NCBI GenBank assembly: GCA_900074885.1
Contig: FJUW01000024.1
Coordinates: forward strand, 248,001 to 312,000
Length of the DNA: 64,000 nt
Source of the DNA: Rhynchosporium graminicola
Taxonomy: Eukaryota; Ascomycota; Leotiomycetes; Helotiales; Ploettnerulaceae
Reading direction: 5' to 3'
The notes beneath the pieces are model-generated. The model searched no databases. It saw nothing but the letters and a program-made list of their open reading frames with translations, and had not been told where the DNA came from. Position numbers and translations under genes: made by a program. Positions 57,565-64,000 of this stretch are shown here, in pieces (the first letter of the stretch is position 1; each line of letters starts with the position of its first letter).

Positions 57565-57755
57565 CCGGGTTGCACTCGGGATAATGCTCGATACTAGGCA
57601 CCTTGCTGACTGTTACTGCTAAGGCTACTAGTAACAGTAGTATTATATCTTCTTTTTCTTTATTATGAAAGAATTCCCTTTCGCCCCTGAGTTAATTTTT
57701 CTTGTTGATCAGTACAACATTTGCACTATATACTTTGTACTCCCCTTTTGACAAT
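57565..57755 (+). repeat. Dispersed border repeat, right copy 2
   Basis: It has CCGGGTTGCACT, ATGCTCGAT, CTAGGCACC, a TTC-rich tract, AATTCCCTTTCGC, GAGTTAATTTTTCTTG and TTTGCACTATATACTTTG, in the same order as the left copy at 3970-4255. It marks the right edge of the island; normal composition begins after it. Confidence 0.55.
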
Positions 57756-58005
57756 AAGGAAGTTTTCATTTCCGTGCTATCTCTTTTTTAGCGCCTATCT
57801 GAGCATATATAGCAAAATCCAACATTCCTCAACGTTTCTGCTGAGATTGGATCATTTTTTCAAAAACACGAAAGCACGTGATGCATCGCTGGAAGGTTCA
57901 TGCGACATAACGAGACGCGTCGCGCAATGCTTCCTTCACAAACGTTGTACAACTAGAAAGCCAGAAATACCTGAACAACAAGACTTTTGCGAACAAGAGC
58001 CTGCA

Positions 58006-59431
58006 ATGGAGACCCGACGAGCAATCGAAAGCGCTCAAGAAGCTTTCGATGTCACTCAGTTTGATACCGAATCTCTAACTAAAGATCTCGAATGGAAGGC
58101 ATTGGAGTACCCCTAGGACGAAAGAGACATAATACATACAAAAGAATACACTGATGAGTTACATTTCTGGCAGGAGCAAGTCCAGCTGAGAATTGAGAGA
58201 GAAGAACGAGAAAAGGCTCTCGAGGAATCTATCAGGCAACAGAGAGATCAATTTGAACGCGATGAGCTTAACAGGGCGAGGAATATGGGCTATTCGTTTG
58301 TGTATAGGCTTTGGGTATGTGTAGTATTTTCCGTCGTATATATCGCATATTTATGGAGCTTAGAACACCGGCATTGATGAGACTCGAAAGAGAACTGTGC
58401 CCGCTTACATGTTCACGAACATCTCGAAATTACCAACGGAGCTAAGATTGAAGATTTGATCGTTCGCCGCGCGAGCCGATGGGCCAGTACTACATACAAT
58501 TGAGACCATTAGGTCTGAGCATCAATCCCGAACGTACTGGTTGCATCCTTCCGACATGTGCTTCCACACAAAGTCTTAGCATACTCCTGAGGGCTCCAGC
58601 ACCATCCGCAGAGGTATTGAAGGAAAGACGCTCGGTCTTCTACACGTTTCCCGCGAATCACAGATCGTCGCCGAATCCTTCAATGCCTTATTTCGACAAC
58701 CAAAGTGGCTCTGGGAAGGAAGAAGTGACACAATATCAGTTTTGCAATACCTTGTACGATGAGCTCTACATGGGTGGAACGCCTTGGAAGCAATTCAAAA
58801 TCATTGTGGACATACTATCCACCTCCACAATACCCGCGAGCTACCGGGACATGTGCTTGACGAGATGTCGAAATTCGCGCAGATCCACGTTTTGAAAGTC
58901 AACTTCACAATCTTTGGAGCACTTCCAGTAGAAGTCTGGGCCAGCTTCCCCACGCTTGAGAAGCTCAGTATCATAATTTATCCCTATGACGAGATTCGGG
59001 AACTAGAACACACCCAGTGCTACGAGTTGAGATTCATAAAGCCTCAGAGAGGCAGTATTCATGGGAATCGGGCAGGCTGGGTTCTCAGACATACAAAATT
59101 GGCGCTAGGGGCAGTAGATGCTGTTAAGTATTCTACATGGCCCATGCCAGAAATCGAAGTTCTAGTCCGTAAGGCCGGAAAGAAGGAAGATAGGCTGGTT
59201 GATGCTTATTGGACGGATGATGTGGAGACGTTCAAGAAGGCCAAAGGTTGGGATTCAGACGCCGAGGAAGACGTCGATCACGACTCTGATGAATACAATG
59301 ACGAGGATTGTTGGTATCCTCAAGCAAAGGCCGTGATGAAACATCACGTTTCAATTGATGACATCAAGAAACTGAAGCACTATTACCTTCCTAGTCGCAG
59401 GTCGGTCATGAACGTTTGTGGTCGGTGGTAG
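58006..59431 (+). pseudogene. 2EXR/F-box-like domain protein with coiled-coil head, four nonsense codons
   Basis: Exon 1 (58006-58314) and exon 2 (58364-59431) flank a 49-bp intron (GTATGT...CTTAG) and stay in phase, giving about 458 codons. Exon 1 encodes a charged coiled coil (QLRIEREEREKALEESIRQQ region). Exon 2 opens with FTNISKLPTELRLKI, the usual LP.ELR..IW start of fungal 2EXR domains. Trp is replaced by TGA at 58457-58459. Further nonsense codons are TAG 58114-58116, TAG 58577-58579 and TGA 58760-58762. All are explicable by C-to-T or G-to-A changes and there is no indel, so loss was by transitions. The intact end is acidic, DDIKKLKHYYLPSRR. The real 5' start could lie upstream, since 57721-58005 is open in the same frame without ATG. 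Function unknown. Confidence 0.75.
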
Positions 59432-59814
59432 ACACAGCGCCGCCAACGCACACCAGCGGAGGTAGAAAGGATGAGGGTAACTGGGAATCTGACATTGAGA
59501 CCGAAGGAGCTGCTGATCTGTCCAAAAGACCGTATATTTGGACTGATAAGTAGTCGTCAAGGGAGCTCATGACGCCTCTGGTGAAGTAGGCGAGCTCCGA
59601 TGAGGAGAGCCTGATGGGTATTGACGACTGAGATACTTGGATGTAGAACCAAGATATCGCCAAGCAATGTTCGCAAAGCTAAATCACTCGACATAGGTCT
59701 TTATTAATACCATTCGAAAGGTCAAATCAGCCTTCTCGTGAATAATCACGATATAAAATAGTGTAAGGTTTGCGAATTACTTGTTCTTAAATAATCTAAA
59801 CATACATATTTCTG
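59432..59814. other. Region between the convergent 2EXR pseudogene and the P450 gene
   Basis: Normal composition. It holds the 3' flanks of the two convergent genes; no frame is supported. AATAAT/ATATAAAATA words near 59740-59760 could serve as 3'-end signals for either gene. Confidence 0.5.
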
Positions 59815-61591
59815 CTAAGCGGATGTTTCAGAAGACATCATCTTTACCTTCCACTCCGCTCTTGGTACAATGTCCATCGGTATAGGCATCGGCCGCACAA
59901 TCACAAACGGACTATAGTCCATCCAAGGTAATTCGATCTCAGCTCCTGTCTTCTCATCAATCTTCTTCTGAATGTTACAGCTCCACAGGATTGTAGCGAC
60001 GATAGTCATATGAACGATTTCCGAGTAGTCGAGTCCCAGACATTGTCGTCTTCCCCAACCAAATGACGAATGGCTTTTAATCGATGGATAATGTGTCAGT
60101 GGTTCCTTGTACGTCGGGAACGCCGGATCGAGCCATCGCTCTGGTCTGAAATTCGACGCATCGGGGTACAAGACTTCGTCTCTTGACATTGCACTGCAGC
60201 ACATTAGAATAGATCACGAAATCAACAAACAATACATACCACTCGAGAGCAAACATGATACTTCCCTTCGCAATGTGGTAGCCCTCGTATACATCATCTT
60301 CCGTCACTGTATGAGGGACCCCTGCACCAATTAGCGAGATATATTATCGTCTCGGAACAGCAACCAACCAAAAGGCACCGGACTTCTCCATCTGAAGATT
60401 TCCCGAATCAGGGCTCTCACCACAGGCATATTTTGTATATCGTCCGAATTTGGCATCCTGTCTCCACAGACGGTATCCACCTCATCCTGCCCCTTCTTCT
60501 GCCAGTCGGGATACATGCATAAAGCCACGATGAGGCCCTGAATCGGCGAAGACTCCAGTACACTTGCAATCAGAGTCGTCATACCAATTGCATAGGCTTT
60601 CTCCTCATCTTCCAGGGAGTCATCTTTCAGCGATGCTTTCGTCCAGGAATACTCGTCGGGTGATTCCTTCTCATTCTCTATCCGCGCCTTGGTTTGTGCT
60701 CGTTGACCAAGCCAGAGGTTTCGCTCAAATGTCACTCTTGTGAGTTCTTTCAGACGCCATGGTTGTAGGAAAAGAGGTACCCAGAGTGGAATCTGTTCTA
60801 AGAACGGGAGTTTGTTCTGGATTGCTTCTGGGGAGATGACTTCCAGCAATCCGACAGATGTTGACACGACTGCTTTCGCTATTTCGGGAGTTGTGCGCTC
60901 CCATGCAAGTGTGGATGATATCCCACCACAGCATCTCTCTAGCGCACTCCCAAAATCCATAGGGTCTCTGACGAGATCCAAGATGAGGAGTTTGGTCTGA
61001 GCAATGGCCACTTCAATAAGTCGTTCTTTGGGCATACTGGCAATGATCTTCCTCAGAAAGGTCTTGATGCGCTTGTGATCCGCTATATTGATACCATAAT
61101 TAGCAATCCTATCCGGAATATGGATCACCTCTCAAAAAGATGAATTCATACCACAGCTAGTCATCAAAGGCAGGTAATGTCCATCCGTTGCACAATCTCC
61201 CCAAATAGCAGAGAAGTGTGTCCTCCCCGAATATTTAGCCGCCCTTTTGACCAGCAGGTCCTCAACGATCTTAGGGTCCGATAGCAAAATGCAAGTATCA
61301 GCACCGAGCTTCACTTGGCAAATAGGTCCATATTGCTTGGTCCATGCGTAGAATTGCAGCCATGCATGCTTTGCAGGTAAGTCCGGGACCGAGCCGAGAA
61401 GTGGTATGCCTGAAAATCTCATCAGTAAGAATTTCTGTGCTTCAAATGCGAAACGGCAAACCTTTTGGTCCAGGAATTCTGTTCGTTCCAGGAGGAAGTT
61501 TGGGTTTCTGAATGAATAGTTTGCAAATCACGAAGATGGCTATCGCAACAAAGCCCAACACCGAAGGACTGAAATCGCGCAGGAATGCCAT
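59815..61591 (-). CDS. Cytochrome P450 monooxygenase, complete, five exons
   Basis: Minus-strand exons 61591-61462, 61409-61152, 61082-60369, 60321-60240 and 60193-59815 total 1563 nt, or 520 aa plus stop. The four introns are 46-69 bp, all GT...AG, and GCTAAT branch sites are visible in introns 2 and 3. The N-terminus has an ER anchor (SVLGFVAIAIFVICKLF) and a Pro-rich hinge (IPGPKGIPLLGSVPDLP). The helix K ExxR motif is EIFR in ALIREIFRWRSPVPFG. The PERF region is FRPERW and the heme loop is FGWGRRQCLGLDY with the Cys ligand. Helix I is unusual: TLIASVLESSPIQG replaces the usual AGxDTT, so the proton-relay Thr may be shifted to Ser. It fits microsomal P450s of fungal secondary metabolism. 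No disabling mutation was seen. Confidence 0.88.
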
Positions 61592-64000
61592 GACTTCGAC
61601 AATATCACCAGTCGTTCTCAGACGAGAAGAATACTACCAAAAGATAAGTATATGAAGATGAGAAAAGGTGCCGAGATAACCGACGTATCGTTGTCGGAAG
61701 GCCGATCTGTTACTATATGTAGAATTCTCGCCATATCAAAGGGGGCAAGAAAGGGTGTCTAGACCGCTTCCAGTCCGGACTTCGAGCTTCGGATCCCCAA
61801 TGATTTGTGTACAATAGAAAGGTCCTATCGTACAGGGTATGCGGGCTCCTGTACCAGAGTATGGTCTTCAGCATAACGTAACATGCGTAATACTTAGCCT
61901 GAACGCCCAGCACGATCACCCTACCCAATGCCAAAACCAAGACGGACACGATAACCAGAACTGACTCCCGAATGACAGATCTCTATAGTATTTGAGTCTT
62001 GGTAATGCTTATTTTTCATTCTAAGCAATCTGCGATCAGATTCAGTCTATCAGACGGGAACATCATATTCTGCATCTTGGCTCTGTACCTTGTCTGTGAA
62101 CCTGTGAACCGGTCCGCACCGAGCAACCTGGCCGCGTATCTTCAGGTGAGGCTCACGACTATATATAAACATAGACTACTTGATTTCGCAGGCACAACGG
62201 CTTACCCATCTCCTGTAAGACGGATAATCTGCCTATCACCCGACTGGAATCTCTCAACGATCTGAATGCAGACAACTTCAGCTGGATATGTTTTCTGAGC
62301 GTCTATATTGATATCATATAACTCACGCTATTGAAGATCATAACCTCTGAGATAAATTGCAGTTTTCGAACAGTGTGAAAATACGTGGTAGTCAGGCCGC
62401 CATGTTGAGACAACCCAAATAAACTCATTTCTCGCCTACTTACGAGATTACATCACTGCCTGTACTCCGATCAGCACGATAATGACGGCTTGACCAAACC
62501 AATAGATCGGTACTGGAAGAAAGTACAGAGAAATCAGCTGTAGACTTTCGGGATAGCCGACATGTGATTCATCGCTCGCTTTCTTCCGCTGCGGCTGGAA
62601 TTTTCTTCGTTTTGTGCACCGTACGTGGCTGAGATTAGCTGGCTCTGGAGAAAAGTGCATAAACAGAGGTCCTGCCTGCACTTACCCAATTCCAGAAAAC
62701 TTCAGAAATCCTGTTCTATGGGCCTTTATAATAAGTTATCACAGTACGATTTTTCTTTGAACGAGTAGTGATGATATCTGCTATGGTTGGTTCTTAGTCT
62801 TTCTTTGTTTTGTCGCCCTCGCGTATTGAACAAGCTACCTAGAGGGAACACGCTCCACCCTGAGAAAAAACGGTGGACGATGTTGACCAAGGCTATACAC
62901 AGACTCATCGAAGTTATGATTGCCTCGGCTCCGAAAATCAAAGAAGATCTACATCTCAAGATTAAATTTTGTACTTGATGTCTTACTCTATTTCTTAGTG
63001 TACTATATCTGTCAATCTTGTGACTTTTTACCTCTCGTTGTGTGTTTGGGGAAAATGGAAGTTTTATTAACCTTCGGCTTCAGCGTGCTTGTTTGCTTGT
63101 CAAAATCGGTCACCTGTCTCTTCAGTGGAGAGACAGGGCCGCGGAGCTAGCTACTTTATCCAACCGACTGACTGGCTTTGCCTATCTGCCACTCAAGATC
63201 GCAAATAATCAACCCAAGGTACCGAGCGATTCGAATTTTCATCTCTATAATCATCCAGCTTTTTATCGTAGTCATGGTCAATACACCCACTACTCTATCC
63301 ATCTTTCCCATCCTCAAGCTCCCGATTACCATCATAAATGCTACTATCGGATGCGAAGTCAAAAATTTTTAGCTCATCCTACTTTGTTCAATAATTAATC
63401 ACCTTCTCCAAACAACTATCCCGTTCGAAACTCGCATCCATACATCACTTCCGCTATCAATTCAGCTATCACAAGCCTTACAGGCAACAAGACCAGACAC
63501 AGCATTCGACAGAACAGCGCGTAATAACGATAATCTCCTCGCATCGCTAGCCCGGTCGAGGTGCTAACTGATGACCTTTACATCTTGATACAGAAATGAG
63601 AGGTTTTCGATAAGAAGAAGATAATTTTCGCGGCTCGGTTAGGTTCGGTTGAGGAGTCTGTGAGTGGCGAAAGATGGCGTTTGGGGAATGTCCGGGGTGG
63701 TTGGAAGGAAGGGCTGAGAGAATGGAGGCTGATTGCAGGGCTGACTGACCGGGTTGGAAAGTACGGGAAATGAAATGGAATCTATTCGTATTGTGGGGGA
63801 GGGAAGACAGATGATTCCAGTATATGCCTGACTGGGTTACCGCCTGGTAGGCTACATGAGAGAGACAGCGCTAGTGGAACAGAAGGCTATGATTGAGAAA
63901 CAGAAACATCAGTTAAAGGTAGTCAAAAGGTTTTTCTTATTGATCTACATATTCCTGTAAATGGAGCTGTATTGTCGAACAGGCTGTAGATATTAAAGCC
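61592..64000. other. Right end of the window: no gene I can support
   Basis: Normal composition. Short frames include 61713-61949 and 62448-62681 on the minus strand; both contain a hydrophobic VIVLxGVQA-like stretch, but no continuous exon chain could be built. A strong branch site plus acceptor (TGCTAACTGATGACC...TACAG, about 63562-63592) suggests an intron of a plus-strand gene or 5' UTR near the end of the window. The P450 promoter is at about 61592-62000. Confidence 0.45.

Noticed and set aside
57721..58005. Coding start of the 2EXR gene upstream of 58006
   Set aside because: The stretch is open in frame but has no ATG and overlaps the border repeat, so 58006 is the first supportable start.
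61713..62681. Membrane-protein gene on the minus strand
   Set aside because: Two short hydrophobic frames look alike, but no exon chain with valid splice sites and a start could be built.
63156..63398. Overlapping small frames on both strands near 63.2-63.4 kb
   Set aside because: They overlap each other in several frames with no domain or intron support; only an intron-like branch and acceptor near 63562-63592 is convincing.

Overview
The window looks like genomic DNA of a filamentous ascomycete (Pezizomycotina). Its genes have short introns of 46-118 bp with GT...AG ends, and several have CTAAC/CTGAC-type branch sites. The family content is also typical: NmrA-like reductase, BBE-like FAD oxidoreductase, APH-type phosphotransferase, 2EXR/F-box-like protein and P450. 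About 48 kb in the middle is TA-rich DNA with the signature of repeat-induced point mutation (RIP): CpA/TpG is scarce, TpA is very common, CpG is kept, and reading frames are broken mainly by TAA/TAG where Gln is expected. A leotiomycete is plausible but not proven.

Layout. Left flank (1-9.4 kb): the 3' part of an NmrA-like gene; a FAD-linked oxidoreductase with one nonsense codon and one frameshift; an older AT-rich relic; the N-terminal half of a protein kinase with two compensating frameshifts; an unrecognised broken two-exon gene; and the C-terminal part of an APH-family gene. Copia-1 (9413-15642) splits that APH gene, and its N-terminal part lies at 15643-15960. From 16 to 57 kb there is a nested stack. 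Gypsy-1 (18025-24774) sits in an unrecognised decayed frame. Gypsy-2 (24856-54255) hosts a gag-only LTR element (29192-30960), Gypsy-3 (31461-38474) and, inside its own 3' LTR, Gypsy-4 (41381-54199). Gypsy-4 in turn hosts Copia-2 (43044-49188). Six of the seven elements have exact 5-bp target-site duplications; Gypsy-2 does not. Right flank (56-64 kb): decayed repeats, a solo LTR, a 2EXR-type gene killed by four nonsense codons, an apparently intact five-exon P450 on the minus strand (520 aa), and about 2.4 kb with no gene I can support.

The most interesting structure is shared by three of the four Gypsy elements. Between the end of pol and the 3' LTR each carries a long frame on the strand opposite to gag-pol. 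It is interrupted almost only by Gln-derived stops, is rich in charged coiled-coil sequence, and in two cases follows a segment that looks like a formerly Cys-rich region. This suggests an accessory antisense gene carried by several Gypsy lineages. NmrA, BBE oxidoreductase and P450 are common partners in secondary-metabolite clusters, so the island may have split such a cluster; that is inference only.
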